50,806 nt of DNA, from the NCBI GenBank assembly GCA_903887845.1, contig CAISRC010000084.1:1-50806 (forward strand). Reading direction: 5' to 3'. The notes under the pieces were generated by a model that saw only the letters and a list, made by a program, of their open reading frames with translations, made no database searches and had not been told where the DNA came from. This document shows, one piece after another, positions 1-9,989 of this stretch (its first letter is position 1; each line of letters begins with the position of its first letter). The position numbers were made by a program, and so were the translations under genes. The stretch comes from an uncultured Chlorobiaceae bacterium (GTDB lineage Bacteria; Bacteroidota; Chlorobiia; Chlorobiales; Chlorobiaceae).

Positions 1-2
1 AG

Positions 3-125
3 GAATTGACCAGGATGATTGCCGCTGTCCTCATGGAACAACGCTTGTTGATCGATATTTTATCTCTGAACGAACATTCTCTCAAAAAGGTAAGGGAGCC
101 GGTATCTCAACTCGCTTTATTTTAA
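3..125 (+). CDS. Possible C-terminal end of a gene cut by the window edge
   Basis: An open frame enters from the left edge and stops at a TAA at 123-125, giving about 40 residues of mixed helical character that end in QLALF. Another frame is also open from the edge to a TGA at 137-139, so the choice rests only on the more protein-like composition of this frame. I do not recognise the product. It would be read in the same direction as the polysaccharide cassette that starts at 636, about 510 bases away. Confidence 0.3.
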   Translation, partial: ELTRMIAAVLMEQRLLIDILSLNEHSLKKVREPVSQLALF

Positions 126-635
126 CCGGACACTACTGATTCATAGATGATCTGTATTTTAAGAAGCTGGATTGTTACTCATAGTAATTATAAGAGTATC
201 TAAGTGTCGTTTTGGTTGTGTATTTTGTAGTACTGTCATGCCATCAATAGCGAGACCTATCTCAACAAAATTGCTGACAACAAGTAATCTTACTAAACAA
301 ACTTCGAGTGAATGGCTTTTTAAATTATCGCGATAGTTATGCCTGATATGAATCCAAAAAAAATACATGCCAAGTAGAGTAGATAACAAAATAGCATATA
401 CTTTTGAGGGGCTGGGAACTGTCCTATAATAGAGTCTTTTTTTAAATTAAAGCAAGAAATACTTTATAAATAACGGCTTGTAACAAGCAAATTCGAAATG
501 AACGTTTTTTTAGGTATATTTGGAGTAGTCAAAGTCTGCTTTGTATAAAGTTATTTGTGAATGTGATTAAACTGAACAAGAAAAATACTATAGTACGGTC
601 GAGCTGGTTTTCCTGTTAAATTTCTGCTCAAAATT
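126..635. other. Long AT-rich intergenic region upstream of the polysaccharide cassette
   Basis: About 510 bases without a convincing gene. A 76-codon minus-strand frame (159-389) exists but has no recognisable domain and no clear ribosome binding site, so I treat it as chance. The region is AT-rich with several A/T runs and probably carries the promoter and leader of the cassette at 636. I could not pick out a clear promoter, terminator or riboswitch. Confidence 0.5.
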
Positions 636-2858
636 ATGAAATCACGTAGCATTATATTTATCGCTCTGGCAAGTATAGTCTTTATGGCGGTCCCTTCAAA
701 AAGTCATGCTGTCTCACCAAATTCTGATATCCTTCATTCGACTGCGGTCACCACAATTTCAATGGAAGCATTCAGGGCGGGCATTCTTGACCGGCAAGGA
801 ACTCTTGATCTTGCTGCGACTTGCTTGGCTGCGGGGCAAAACCAGAATGAGACTGAAATTGCCAACAAAATCGTTGTATTATACCCGAGTGATGATGAGA
901 TTCTGAAAATCGCGATTCTGCTATTTGAGAATACATCGCAATCGGAAAAGGCGCTGCCCTTATATGAACAGTTACGTAAACGTCACCCGGACGACACAAA
1001 ACTGACCGCTGATGCCGCCAGGGCATATTCCTGGGCCGGAAGATTAACAGAGTCTTTGAATCTTTACGATTTGGTCATCAATTCAGGGAACAGGAATGAT
1101 CTGATCCTCTCACAATATGCTGACGTTCTTTATGAAAATAAAGAGTATGTAAAAGCTGTTGTGCAATACCGCGAACTTTGGAAAAAAGGAAGCCTGCAAA
1201 AAAAACAGGCTATCAATTTTGTTCATGCTCTTATGGCAGCAGGCGAGCATGCAGAAAGTAACAAACTGCTCAATTCACTGGCGAAGCTTTATCCAGGAGA
1301 TACCGAGGTGCTTAAAGCAACGGCTGATGTCTCTTTCGCTATGAAGGATTATGGACGAGCCGCAAAGATTTATAGCGATCTGAATGTCAAACGACCCGAT
1401 GACCTTAGATTTTACACATGGCTCTCAGATGTTGCTATGGTAAGCAATGACTATCCTGAGGCCATTAAAATCAACAAACAGATCCTTGGACTTTCCCCGG
1501 AAAACCATCAGGCCATGTTGACAATCGCAAGGGCTTCAAGCTGGAGTGGAGATTATTCCACTGCGCTTTTTTATTATGATAAATTAATTGCATCAAGCAA
1601 TCCTGATCCAGTTTATTACCGCGAAAAGGCTCGTGTACTCGGATGGATGGGTAACCAGAGTGGTTCTGTTTCTCTGTATGATGGAGCTTTGCGCGCATAC
1701 CCCCAGAACAAAGCGCTGAAAGCTGAAGCTGAGGCTAAAAAAAACTATTACAGCAACACTTACCGGCCAGCCGTCAGGGCATACAAAGAATGGCTTGTTG
1801 CAGAACCAAAGCAGCCGGAAGCGCTTTTTGACCTCGGCCAGTTCTACCTACAAAATGGCAGATGGAAAGAGGCCATTGAAACCTATGATGAGCTTCTCAC
1901 TGAGATCCCGGATCATCGGCTGGCCGCATTGGCAAGACAAAAAGCAATAGTCACCTCGTCTATGATGACTATTAATAGCTGTGCGGAATATTTCAGTGCT
2001 CAAAGTGGCGGACGAGAAACTGATGTCAGCTTTTCTGGCTTTTATACTTCTCTTTCTTACCCGTTTCAAGACAGGCTAACTGGTTTTGTGAACCTTAACA
2101 GTAAATCTTACCGTTTTAAGCATGACCCGCAGACTCCATTAAGTAAGGGCATAACGCTCGGTTTCGAGTATCATAATCTCCCTGATATTCTGTTTCGCGG
2201 AGCTTACGGCTTTCATCAGAACCCAAGCTACCTGAGAGACAGTCGTACTGGCTTTCTAGAAACCGAAAGCCAGCCTCTCGACAATCTGCATCTCGGCCTT
2301 TCGTTCCATAAAGAAGATGTAATCTCAAATTACACGACACTCCAGAACAATCTGCAGACCAACCATTGGCAGGGACGGATAGTTTACGATGGATACCGCA
2401 GATGGCATGCAGGAATTGATTATGCCATAGATCACTATACCGATAATAAGAGGAAAAGCAGTCTAACCACCGGTATGGATATTACAGCGAACCTTCTTTA
2501 TGATCCGCAGCGCCTGAGTATTACCTATCGATTGCAGGATTATGGATTCGGTGCTGATTCCGAAGCTGGTTACTCTTTCTGGACGCCCTCATCATTCACT
2601 ACCCATACTGCAGGTATCGAATGGCAGCACGACCTCAATAAAGAACGTTTTCAGGGTGCAAATGCCGCATATTACACTGCTGCATTCCGTTTCAGTCTTG
2701 AGCCTAAAGGTAATGTCTCCCACCAGATTCATGCCGGTTTGCACCGTGACTGGAGCAACCGGTTTGCCACCTCGGTAGAGGCTCAATATACCTGGGACAC
2801 CAAGTCATCTATATACGAGGATAAACTGTTAAAAGCAGAATTTAAGTGGTTTTTTTAG
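636..2858 (+). CDS. TPR-repeat outer-membrane beta-barrel protein, likely polysaccharide export (BcsC/PgaA-like architecture)
   Basis: The 740-residue protein starts with a Sec signal peptide (hydrophobic core in residues 5-20, likely cleavage after SHA at about 25). Residues ~30-430 are built of degenerate tetratricopeptide repeats, with recurring A..Y...G.Y..A...Y patterns. From ~450 to the end the sequence alternates polar and aromatic residues in short strands and finishes KWFF, the aromatic C-terminus usual for an outer-membrane barrel. TPR plus C-terminal barrel is the layout of BcsC and PgaA, which carry a polymer from the inner membrane out of the cell. The next two genes, a processive GT2 synthase (27-base gap) and a GH8 hydrolase, support an export role. 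It is shorter than BcsC (over 1100 residues), so the exact polymer cannot be told. No clear Shine-Dalgarno precedes the ATG. Confidence 0.75.
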   Translation: MKSRSIIFIALASIVFMAVPSKSHAVSPNSDILHSTAVTTISMEAFRAGILDRQGTLDLAATCLAAGQNQNETEIANKIVVLYPSDDEILKIAILLFENTSQSEKALPLYEQLRKRHPDDTKLTADAARAYSWAGRLTESLNLYDLVINSGNRNDLILSQYADVLYENKEYVKAVVQYRELWKKGSLQKKQAINFVHALMAAGEHAESNKLLNSLAKLYPGDTEVLKATADVSFAMKDYGRAAKIYSDLNVKRPDDLRFYTWLSDVAMVSNDYPEAIKINKQILGLSPENHQAMLTIARASSWSGDYSTALFYYDKLIASSNPDPVYYREKARVLGWMGNQSGSVSLYDGALRAYPQNKALKAEAEAKKNYYSNTYRPAVRAYKEWLVAEPKQPEALFDLGQFYLQNGRWKEAIETYDELLTEIPDHRLAALARQKAIVTSSMMTINSCAEYFSAQSGGRETDVSFSGFYTSLSYPFQDRLTGFVNLNSKSYRFKHDPQTPLSKGITLGFEYHNLPDILFRGAYGFHQNPSYLRDSRTGFLETESQPLDNLHLGLSFHKEDVISNYTTLQNNLQTNHWQGRIVYDGYRRWHAGIDYAIDHYTDNKRKSSLTTGMDITANLLYDPQRLSITYRLQDYGFGADSEAGYSFWTPSSFTTHTAGIEWQHDLNKERFQGANAAYYTAAFRFSLEPKGNVSHQIHAGLHRDWSNRFATSVEAQYTWDTKSSIYEDKLLKAEFKWFF

Positions 2859-2885
2859 GCGCAAAATACCTTAGCTCCTTTACAG

Positions 2886-4394
2886 ATGCAGGATAAGAAA
2901 CTATCTCGGTATCTTTTGGTTCAGGTCACTGTACTTTTGTTAGTGCTTGTAATATATATATTTGTACGCATATATTACATAGCGGTAGCTCCCTTTACTT
3001 TGTTGGAGCAGGTGTTTAGCACTATGTTTTTTCTTGCAGAAACGTTTATTCTTTTTCATTCTTTCTTCTTTTTTTTAGACGTCCTCCGTGAAGACATGCC
3101 TCGGGAGGGTCCCCCGCAGGCAAAGCCTGGCAAAGATGCTTCTATTGCAATTCTGGTACCTGCCCGACATGAACCAAGAGAAGTTGTTGAAAATACCCTT
3201 TTGACCTGTCTCAACATGGCCTACGACAACAAAAAGGTTTATCTGCTTGATGATTCCTCGATAGAAAGTTACAAACAGGAATCAAGAGAAATTGCTAATG
3301 CCTTGGGGGCTGAAATTTTTACACGTATTGGCAACCGGGGAGCCAAGGCTGGTATGGTTAATGAAGTACTGAAGATTCTTACTGAAAAATATATTGCTAT
3401 TTTTGATGCCGACCAGAATCCTATGCCAAGTTTTCTTACAACACTTCTTCCTTTTATGGAGGGTGACGATCGGCTTGCCTTTATCCAGACACCGCAATTT
3501 TACTCCAACGGGGATATAAGCCCCGTTGCGATGGCTGCCCATAACCAGCAGGCAATTTTTTATGAGTACATCTGCCTTGGTAAATCAATGAATGAGGCGA
3601 TGTTCTGTTGCGGCACTAATGTAATATTTCGACGCGAAGCGATTGAAGAGGTGGGTAGATTTGACGAAGATACCGTTACCGAGGATATTGCAACATCTTT
3701 AAGACTACACTCGAAAGGCTGGAAATCGTTGTTCATGTACAAGGCCTATACCTTTGGTATGGCTCCAGAGGATCTGGGCTCCTACTTCAAGCAGCAGCAC
3801 CGCTGGGCACTGGGAACGTCCCAGTTATTCCGAAAACTGGTCGTCTTGTTTTTTACAAATATTAAAGCGCTTAAACCAATACAGTGGCTCGAATACATCA
3901 TATCAACAACTTATTATTTTATCGGATGGTCTTATTTGTTCCTCATGGCTGGCCCTATCCTGTATATCTTTTTCAATATTAACTCGTATAACATTGATCC
4001 ATGGGCTTATACGATGACTTTTGTTCCGTTTTTTATTCTATCAAATGTGATTTTTTACTCAAGTATGGTAAAGAAAAAATATACACGCCTCAATATGCTC
4101 TTTGTTCAGATGCTGACGGCTCTCTCCATGCCTGTATATTTAAGTGCAACAATAATTGGATTGTTTAATCTGGATAAAAAAGGGTTTCAGGTAACTCCAA
4201 AGGGTGGAGCTACGAATGTTCCCCTGAAAGACATCTGGCCTCAGTTACTTTTATTCGGTGTGGTTGTCGTGACACTGCTATGGGGTTTATTCAGACTTTC
4301 TCACGGATGGGATTATGTACTTGTGATCAATGTTTTCTGGACAGCGTTTCAGTGCGTTATGCTTTGTGGAATTTTTTATTTTAACAAAAAATGA
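2886..4394 (+). CDS. Processive family 2 glycosyltransferase (cellulose synthase-like)
   Basis: An inner-membrane polysaccharide synthase of 502 residues. Two N-terminal membrane segments (about 10-32 and 42-64) precede the GT-A domain, and several more follow it. All the signature motifs of processive GT2 enzymes are visible: DD at 122-123, DAD at 174-176 (UDP-sugar and metal), TED at 265-267 (catalytic base) and QQHRW at 303-307 (holds the growing chain). This set is typical of cellulose, hyaluronan and similar synthases. It ends soon after the last membrane segments, so the PilZ domain that lets BcsA respond to cyclic-di-GMP is missing. It sits between an outer-membrane export protein and a GH8 lipoprotein, and its TGA overlaps an ATG at 4391, which suggests translational coupling. 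The sugar used cannot be decided from sequence. Confidence 0.85.
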   Translation: MQDKKLSRYLLVQVTVLLLVLVIYIFVRIYYIAVAPFTLLEQVFSTMFFLAETFILFHSFFFFLDVLREDMPREGPPQAKPGKDASIAILVPARHEPREVVENTLLTCLNMAYDNKKVYLLDDSSIESYKQESREIANALGAEIFTRIGNRGAKAGMVNEVLKILTEKYIAIFDADQNPMPSFLTTLLPFMEGDDRLAFIQTPQFYSNGDISPVAMAAHNQQAIFYEYICLGKSMNEAMFCCGTNVIFRREAIEEVGRFDEDTVTEDIATSLRLHSKGWKSLFMYKAYTFGMAPEDLGSYFKQQHRWALGTSQLFRKLVVLFFTNIKALKPIQWLEYIISTTYYFIGWSYLFLMAGPILYIFFNINSYNIDPWAYTMTFVPFFILSNVIFYSSMVKKKYTRLNMLFVQMLTALSMPVYLSATIIGLFNLDKKGFQVTPKGGATNVPLKDIWPQLLLFGVVVVTLLWGLFRLSHGWDYVLVINVFWTAFQCVMLCGIFYFNKK

Positions 4395-5568
4395 AAACTT
4401 TTTTTTTCGGTTTTTATTCCTTGCTGTTCTGCCGTTCTTGCTGATTAGTTGTTCAACCGTGCCCCAGAATTCTGAAGAGATTTCTCTTAGATCCTGGTCA
4501 CACTTCAAGCATACGTTCCTTCGATCAGGAAGAGTTATTCGTCCAACAAACAACAACGATACTGTTTCCGAAGGAGAGGCTTACGTCATGCTTCGTGCTG
4601 TACTCATGAATGACCGGAAAACCTTTAATGAGTGTCTTGCCTGGACTGAAGCAGTGCTTTCACGCAAGAAATCGCATGGCGACCGGTTGCTTGCCTGGCA
4701 TTTTGAAAATGGACAGGTCAGCGATACAGCCGCAGCATCCGATGCCGATATCGATTATGCATTCAGCCTTATTCTGGCTTATCGTACATGGCATGATAAA
4801 CAGTATCTTCAAATTGCCCGGGAAGTACTAAAAAGTGTGCTTGACCACGAAACTGCAGTAATAAATGGAAGGCTCTATTTTCTTCCATGGCCAGGCAGAA
4901 AAAACGGAACAGATGAACTCGTAGCACTGAATCCGTCATACTATGCACCATCGCATTTCAAACTTTTTTATGAGGTCAGTGCCGACAATCGCTGGATTCA
5001 GCTTTCCGATACAACGTATGATCTGCTTGGACAGCTTCTTGTTTCATCCGGCAAATCGAAAGAAGGGGGATTGGTTCCTGACTGGATTGCAGTTGACAAG
5101 CAGGGGAAAATAAGAACTCTGCCAGGAAAACCTTTTGTTTATGGATGGGATGCTGTAAGAGTTCCACTAAGAATAGCCGCTGATTATTACCTCTATGACG
5201 ACCAGCGTGCACTCAGCATACTTCGCTGGTTTTCAGGATCTTTTGAAAAAGAATTCAGAAGCAACTTCAGCATCTATTCCTGTAAGGACTCAACAAAAAG
5301 AAGCTATGAAAACGCGCTTTTCTATAGTGCGGCCTATGCTGCAACTGAGGCGGCAGGATCTTCAATCGCTCCAGATATTCTTCGACGCCTTAGACAATGT
5401 ATTCGACGGAACGGGAACAGCTTCTATTACAACTCCCCTGACGACTACTATATCAATAGTCTTTCCTGGCTGCCAGAATATTATCTGATAAATAAAACAA
5501 CAATCAAAGATAAATCAAGACCACTTGATTCAGAAAAAAAGCTCTCTTTCCAATGGATGCATCTTTAA
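4330..5568 (+). CDS. GH8-family glycoside hydrolase lipoprotein (BcsZ-like); start codon uncertain
   Basis: The body matches glycoside hydrolase family 8, the family of the endoglucanase BcsZ that trims nascent cellulose. SEGEAY carries the likely general acid (Glu81 from the first ATG) and ASDADIDYAF the family's conserved acidic residues (138-142). LISC is a lipobox, with Cys41 the probable lipid anchor. The in-frame ATG at 4330 lies deep inside the synthase gene, has no ribosome binding site and gives an odd N-terminus. A GTG at 4366 is another option. An ATG at 4391, in the classic ATGA overlap with the synthase stop, reads MKTFFF but is out of frame. It would enter this frame if the run of nine T at 4399-4407 were ten. 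Length and fold otherwise look intact. The product probably acts in the periplasm on the polymer of this cassette. Confidence 0.75.
   Translation: MFSGQRFSALCFVEFFILTKNENFFFRFLFLAVLPFLLISCSTVPQNSEEISLRSWSHFKHTFLRSGRVIRPTNNNDTVSEGEAYVMLRAVLMNDRKTFNECLAWTEAVLSRKKSHGDRLLAWHFENGQVSDTAAASDADIDYAFSLILAYRTWHDKQYLQIAREVLKSVLDHETAVINGRLYFLPWPGRKNGTDELVALNPSYYAPSHFKLFYEVSADNRWIQLSDTTYDLLGQLLVSSGKSKEGGLVPDWIAVDKQGKIRTLPGKPFVYGWDAVRVPLRIAADYYLYDDQRALSILRWFSGSFEKEFRSNFSIYSCKDSTKRSYENALFYSAAYAATEAAGSSIAPDILRRLRQCIRRNGNSFYYNSPDDYYINSLSWLPEYYLINKTTIKDKSRPLDSEKKLSFQWMHL
4399..4407 (+). repeat. Nine-T homopolymer at the 5' end of the GH8 gene
   Basis: Nine consecutive T follow the coupled ATG at 4391. With nine T the frame from that ATG ends at a TGA after 17 codons. 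With ten it would run into the GH8 lipoprotein with a textbook signal peptide (MKTFFFRFLF, then lipobox LISC). The tract may therefore be a slippage or phase-variation site, or a sequencing error. Confidence 0.6.
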
Positions 5569-5653
5569 AGCAAACGGTCTGCTGGCTTGTAAAAAATTAT
5601 TTCGGATTGAGACTGTTTATTATTTTTAAACTCTAAATATGATTGTCACAGGT

Positions 5654-5682
5654 TTTCCGATAGTCTTATTTTTCGTTATACT
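5654..5682 (+). promoter_or_regulatory. Possible sigma-70-type promoter for sucC
   Basis: TTTCCG, a 17-base spacer and TATACT lie about 75 bases before the sucC start. The -10 is good and the -35 is weak. The same -35-like hexamer and spacer occur before rpmB. Confidence 0.35.
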
Positions 5683-5756
5683 AATACCTTTTCCCGAACC
5701 ATATTTTCGCAGCATTATATGGGCAAAGTATCGTCAGTAACCCAAGACCCAAAAAA

Positions 5757-6935
5757 ATGAACATTCATGAATATCAAGGCAAGGATATCCTGAGAAAATT
5801 CGGGGTTGCCGTGCCAAAAGGAATTGTGGCCTATTCGCCTGAAGAGGCAAAACAGGCGGCCAAGGAGCTCTTTGACGAACTCTGTTGTCCGGTTGTTGTT
5901 GTAAAAGCTCAGATTCATGCTGGCGGCAGAGGAAAAGCCGGAGGTGTGAAACTCGCCAAATCACCTCAAGAGGCTTTCGATATCGCCCAGCAATTAATCG
6001 GTCTCACCCTGGTTACCCACCAGACTGGCCCGGAAGGCAAAGAGATCGGAAGACTGCTCATAGAAGAGGGGATGAATATTGAAAAAGAGTTTTATGTCGG
6101 CGTCACCCTTGACCGGTCAACCTCAAAAAATGTTCTGATGGTTTCGACCGAGGGTGGAATGGAGATTGAAAAAGTTGCCGAAGAGACCCCTGACAGACTT
6201 CTGAAAATCCAGATTGATCCTCTCTTTGGCATACAGGGTTTTCAGGCTCGCGAAGCGGCGTTCTTTCTTGGACTTCATGGAGAACAATTCCGCAACGCGG
6301 TTCACTTCATAACCGCACTGTACAACACCTATATATCAATTGATGCCGCCATCGCAGAAATCAATCCGCTGGTAGTCACCAAAGAGGGAAAAGTACTGGC
6401 ACTTGACGCCAAGATCAATTTTGACGACAACGCACTCTTCCGCCACCATAAGTTTCTTGAACTTCGGGATACCAACGAAGAGGATCCATTGGAAGTTGAA
6501 GCATCAAAATCCAACCTGAACTATGTCCGCCTTGACGGTAATGTCGGGTGTATGGTCAACGGCGCTGGCCTGGCTATGGGCACCATGGACATGATCCAGC
6601 TTGCTGGTGGAAAACCTGCAAACTTTCTTGACGTCGGCGGTACAGCCAGTCCCCAAACAGTAGAAGAAGGCTTTAAAATCATCTTGAGCGACAAAAATGT
6701 CAAAGCCATTCTTGTGAACATTTTTGGAGGCATTGTCCGTTGCGACCGTGTCGCCGCAGGCATTATCGAAGCAGCAAAAAAGATCGGCCTTAATTTGCCA
6801 GTCATTGTCAGGCTTGAAGGAACCAATGCTCCCCTGGCTCAAAAAATGCTTGATGAGTCAGGTTTGAACCTTATTCCCGCCAAAGGACTCCGGGATGCCG
6901 CACAGAAGGTGCATGAGGCTCTGGCTTTATCCTGA
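5757..6935 (+). CDS. sucC: Succinyl-CoA synthetase (ADP-forming) beta subunit
   Basis: The beta subunit of succinyl-CoA ligase, which joins succinate and CoA at the expense of ATP. In green sulfur bacteria this step belongs to the reductive TCA cycle used for CO2 fixation. The 392 residues match the usual length (~388). The N-terminal ATP-grasp domain starts with the family opening [17 protein letters not shown] and contains [15 protein letters not shown] (51-65). The C-terminal ligase domain has [11 protein letters not shown] and ANFLDVGG. The alpha subunit gene (sucD) is not adjacent, so the two are encoded apart, and the gene looks monocistronic. Downstream is a GC-rich hairpin before the convergent exporter operon. 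Confidence 0.95.
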   Translation: MNIHEYQGKDILRKFGVAVPKGIVAYSPEEAKQAAKELFDELCCPVVVVKAQIHAGGRGKAGGVKLAKSPQEAFDIAQQLIGLTLVTHQTGPEGKEIGRLLIEEGMNIEKEFYVGVTLDRSTSKNVLMVSTEGGMEIEKVAEETPDRLLKIQIDPLFGIQGFQAREAAFFLGLHGEQFRNAVHFITALYNTYISIDAAIAEINPLVVTKEGKVLALDAKINFDDNALFRHHKFLELRDTNEEDPLEVEASKSNLNYVRLDGNVGCMVNGAGLAMGTMDMIQLAGGKPANFLDVGGTASPQTVEEGFKIILSDKNVKAILVNIFGGIVRCDRVAAGIIEAAKKIGLNLPVIVRLEGTNAPLAQKMLDESGLNLIPAKGLRDAAQKVHEALALS

Positions 6936-6969
6936 GCAGACACTTCAGACGAGAGCTCCAATAACTTCA

Positions 6970-6997
6970 CACCCCGCAATTATTTTCATGCGGGGTG
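6970..6997. terminator. Hairpin between convergent sucC and macB
   Basis: A perfect 9-bp GC-rich stem (CACCCCGCA at 6970-6978 with TGCGGGGTG at 6989-6997) and a 10-base loop lie between two convergent genes. There is no T run on either side, so it is not a textbook intrinsic terminator. Position and strength suggest it ends or protects both transcripts. Confidence 0.5.
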
Positions 6998-7047
6998 CTG
7001 AATGTTCACCAACATTTGCGTAAGGTATTTTTTTGCTTTTCCCGTCT

Positions 7048-9021
7048 CTACTCATAACGGAGGGCTTCTACCGGTTTCAGTTCTGCTGCTTTTCTGGCTG
7101 GCCAGAGGCCAAAAAAGATACCGATTGCCGCTGAAAAAGCTGTTGCAAGAACCACAGAAATAAGTGATGTCTTTACAGCCCACCCCGCAAAAAAGGAGAG
7201 AATGAGGGAAATACCAATACCGGCGAGTATCCCGATAAAACCTCCGCTAATGGTCATACCGACCGATTCAACAAGAAATTGAAGCATGATATCGCTTTTT
7301 CTTGCCCCGATAGCCTTGCGCAATCCTATCTCTCTGGTCCGTTCAGTTACTGAAACAAGCATAATGTTCATGATACCAATTCCTCCCACCACAAGCGAGA
7401 TAGCTGCTATCGAGCCCAGCAGAAGGCTCATGGTCTGGGTGGTGCTGCTGAGCATCTGCTGAATTTCAGTCATGTCCCTGATATTGAAAGTATCATCATC
7501 ATCTTTCAAGCGATGCCGTTTACGAATCAGCTCGCTTATCGCGATTTTTGCCTGGTCAATAAGGGTTGGGGAAATGACTTCAACAAAAATTCCACTGAGA
7601 TAATCCTTGCCAAGCACACGGTACATAGCCGTCGTGACAGGAATAATCACCATGTCATCCTCATCCTGGGGCCCGGAAAAACCTTTTGCCGGGGCGATCC
7701 CGATAACCGTGAAATTAATCCGGTTGATTTTTATGGTCTTGCCCAGCGGATTGCTGTTACCAAAAAGCTCCTTGACAACTGTCACACCAACGATGGCTAC
7801 CTTTTCCCGCCTTTGAATATCATCCTGAGTAAACCACCTCCCAACCAACGGCACCGACGCCCTCATGGTGCCATAATCAAACCCTGCGCCGGTAAGGCTT
7901 GTGCTCCAGTTTTTGTTACCGTAAACAATCCGTCCACCTCCATTGACCACCCCGGTCGCATTTTTCACCAGCGTTCGAAGCCCTGCAATATCGTCCACAT
8001 CAGTAAAGGTAAAACGGGCAACAGCTCCGGCACCCTGAGCCGCACCTCTTATCTTTGCTGATCCTCCCCTGATTGAGAGCATGTTGGAACCCATTGATTT
8101 CAATTGTTCCTGCATGGCCGCTTTTGCACCCTCACCAAGCGCCATCATGGCAATCACCGATGCAACCCCGACAAATATCCCGAGAACGGAAAGAAAGGAG
8201 CGCAGCTTATTTGCAAGAATAGCCTGAAGAGCTTGAAAGATAAATCCAGTAAACCGCCCATCCTGCCATAACGAAACCTTCTTTGCAGCTTGCGCTTCAA
8301 AATTAAGACCTCCTGCAACTGTCGCTGAAGGCCCCATCCCGCTCTTGCGTTCATCAGAGACTATGATACCGTCCCGCATGGTAATAATACGACCAGCATA
8401 GGCTGCGATCTCGGTTTCATGAGTTACCATAATGATGGTTTTACCCTCATCATGAAGTCCCTTGAGAATCTTCATGATTTCTGCTGAATTTTTCGTATCG
8501 AGATTACCGGTCGGTTCATCTGCAAAAATAATCATCGGATCGCGGATGAGAGCCCTCGCTATAGCTACACGCTGCTGCTCGCCACCTGATAGCTGGTTTG
8601 GTGTATGATCAATTCTATGTTCAAGTCCAACCAGCTTAAGGCGTTCTATTGCTTCCTTGCGAAAATCCCCCTTGATGCCGCTATAGATATGAGGAAGACG
8701 TACGTTATCGACAATGTTCATTCGCTTGAGCAAATGAAACTGCTGAAAGACAAATCCGGCAACCGTATTGCGCAATCCAGCCTGCTCATCTTCCGTCATA
8801 GTGTTAACATTATGACCAAGCAGCAGGTAGTTACCCTTGTCGGGGGTATCAAGAAGTCCGAGAATCTGAAGCAGAGAGGATTTGCCTGATCCCGAAGGCC
8901 CCATAATCGCAACAAACTCACCCTGCTCAATCGTCACTGAAACACCCCGCAAAGCTTGCACAGTGCTTTCGCCAATAAGGTATGTCCGGTGGACATCAAC
9001 AAGTTCAAGCATGGCACTCAT
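7048..9021 (-). CDS. macB: MacB-type ABC exporter: fused ATPase and FtsX-like permease
   Basis: Inner-membrane motor of a tripartite exporter, 657 residues (E. coli MacB 648). The N-terminal nucleotide-binding domain has Walker [10 protein letters not shown] (41-49), signature [15 protein letters not shown] and Walker [12 protein letters not shown] linker leads to the first membrane segment near 265-295, then a large periplasmic domain, then three C-terminal membrane segments with the FtsX-family motif [18 protein letters not shown]. It is the last gene of a minus-strand operon, and its ATG overlaps the stop of the adaptor gene by four bases. MacB systems export macrolides, peptides or lipid-like compounds, and the substrate here is unknown. 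A downstream ATG (residue 4) is an alternative start. Confidence 0.9.
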   Translation of the reverse strand: MSAMLELVDVHRTYLIGESTVQALRGVSVTIEQGEFVAIMGPSGSGKSSLLQILGLLDTPDKGNYLLLGHNVNTMTEDEQAGLRNTVAGFVFQQFHLLKRMNIVDNVRLPHIYSGIKGDFRKEAIERLKLVGLEHRIDHTPNQLSGGEQQRVAIARALIRDPMIIFADEPTGNLDTKNSAEIMKILKGLHDEGKTIIMVTHETEIAAYAGRIITMRDGIIVSDERKSGMGPSATVAGGLNFEAQAAKKVSLWQDGRFTGFIFQALQAILANKLRSFLSVLGIFVGVASVIAMMALGEGAKAAMQEQLKSMGSNMLSIRGGSAKIRGAAQGAGAVARFTFTDVDDIAGLRTLVKNATGVVNGGGRIVYGNKNWSTSLTGAGFDYGTMRASVPLVGRWFTQDDIQRREKVAIVGVTVVKELFGNSNPLGKTIKINRINFTVIGIAPAKGFSGPQDEDDMVIIPVTTAMYRVLGKDYLSGIFVEVISPTLIDQAKIAISELIRKRHRLKDDDDTFNIRDMTEIQQMLSSTTQTMSLLLGSIAAISLVVGGIGIMNIMLVSVTERTREIGLRKAIGARKSDIMLQFLVESVGMTISGGFIGILAGIGISLILSFFAGWAVKTSLISVVLATAFSAAIGIFFGLWPARKAAELKPVEALRYE

Positions 9022-9989
9022 TGTTTCTTCCTGCTCCGTTGGGGCGTAAAGGGATTGGAGCCTCCATTGTTTTTCGGTAAAACAAACGAAGTATCAGGAA
9101 GCAATACAATCGAGTTATCCGTCAGTCCAGTAATAATCTCGATATTCCGGTCATCCTGTATACCGGTCTGCACCAACCTGTAGTGATGCGCAGAAGCTGT
9201 TTCGTCGCTTTTCTGGAGTACCATACTTTTGCCATTTTTACTCTGAACAGCTCCAAGCGGCAACAGCAGCACATCACTCTTTTCCTGAACAATAATCCTG
9301 ATATTGGCGCTCATGCCCGAACGAAAAACATCGGGAATTCGCTCAGGAAGAACATCGACGTTATAGATATTGACATTATTCTGCAAATGCGACTCATAGT
9401 AGATATGCCCAACAACCCCGTTTACCCTGATTTCAGGATATGCATCAAGCCCTATCACCGCCTTCTGGCCTGCCTTTACCCTTCCGATATCGGTTTCATC
9501 GACATAAGCTTTCACAATGAGACGATCGGAAAGCACAAAAAGTGAGTCGCTCGCAGTCACCGTTTGTCCGGGGTCGACACTTCGAACAATAACCTGCCCC
9601 TCCATCGGGGCCATGACCGCAGTTTCTTTGTAAACCTTCTGCCAGTACTCCTGCTCACTCTTCCCTTGCAGCTTGGCTGCATCAAGCAATGCCGCCCGCT
9701 CGGTCGAACTCAGCATAGCAAGCACTTCTCCTTTTTTCACCATTTGCCCCTCTTCAACAAGAATCTCCTCTATCCTGCCTCCAACCGATGACTGAATTTT
9801 CACACGGTTTTGAGGTTCAACCGCACCAGTAGTCGATACTGATGAACTGATGGTTCCTCTTGAAGGACGAATTTCATCAAAACGCTTTTCGGAACCCCGG
9901 TTTCCCCTGAATACAAAGAATAATGCAACCCCTAAAACAAAAAGCGTCCCCACAATACCCCATACAAGCTTACTCCTGCTGATCATCAA
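9018..9989 (-). CDS. macA: MacA/HlyD-family periplasmic adaptor of the exporter
   Basis: Membrane-fusion protein that links the MacB-like motor to the outer-membrane channel. An N-terminal membrane anchor spans about residues 8-27. It is followed by a lipoyl-like half ([19 protein letters not shown] and, past a hairpin, [18 protein letters not shown]), a beta-barrel domain ([18 protein letters not shown]) and a membrane-proximal domain. At 323 residues it is shorter than E. coli MacA (371), because the alpha-helical hairpin is unusually short. That implies a different reach to the outer-membrane channel. It overlaps the TolC-like gene by 20 bases and macB by 4 bases, so the three are surely one transcript. 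Confidence 0.88.
   Translation of the reverse strand: MMISRSKLVWGIVGTLFVLGVALFFVFRGNRGSEKRFDEIRPSRGTISSSVSTTGAVEPQNRVKIQSSVGGRIEEILVEEGQMVKKGEVLAMLSSTERAALLDAAKLQGKSEQEYWQKVYKETAVMAPMEGQVIVRSVDPGQTVTASDSLFVLSDRLIVKAYVDETDIGRVKAGQKAVIGLDAYPEIRVNGVVGHIYYESHLQNNVNIYNVDVLPERIPDVFRSGMSANIRIIVQEKSDVLLLPLGAVQSKNGKSMVLQKSDETASAHHYRLVQTGIQDDRNIEIITGLTDNSIVLLPDTSFVLPKNNGGSNPFTPQRSRKKQ

Noticed and set aside
159-389. 76-codon minus-strand frame in the left intergenic region
   Set aside because: No domain, no ribosome binding site, AT-rich chance composition.
7513-8061. 182-codon plus-strand frame
   Set aside because: Lies fully antisense to macB, whose motifs are unmistakable.
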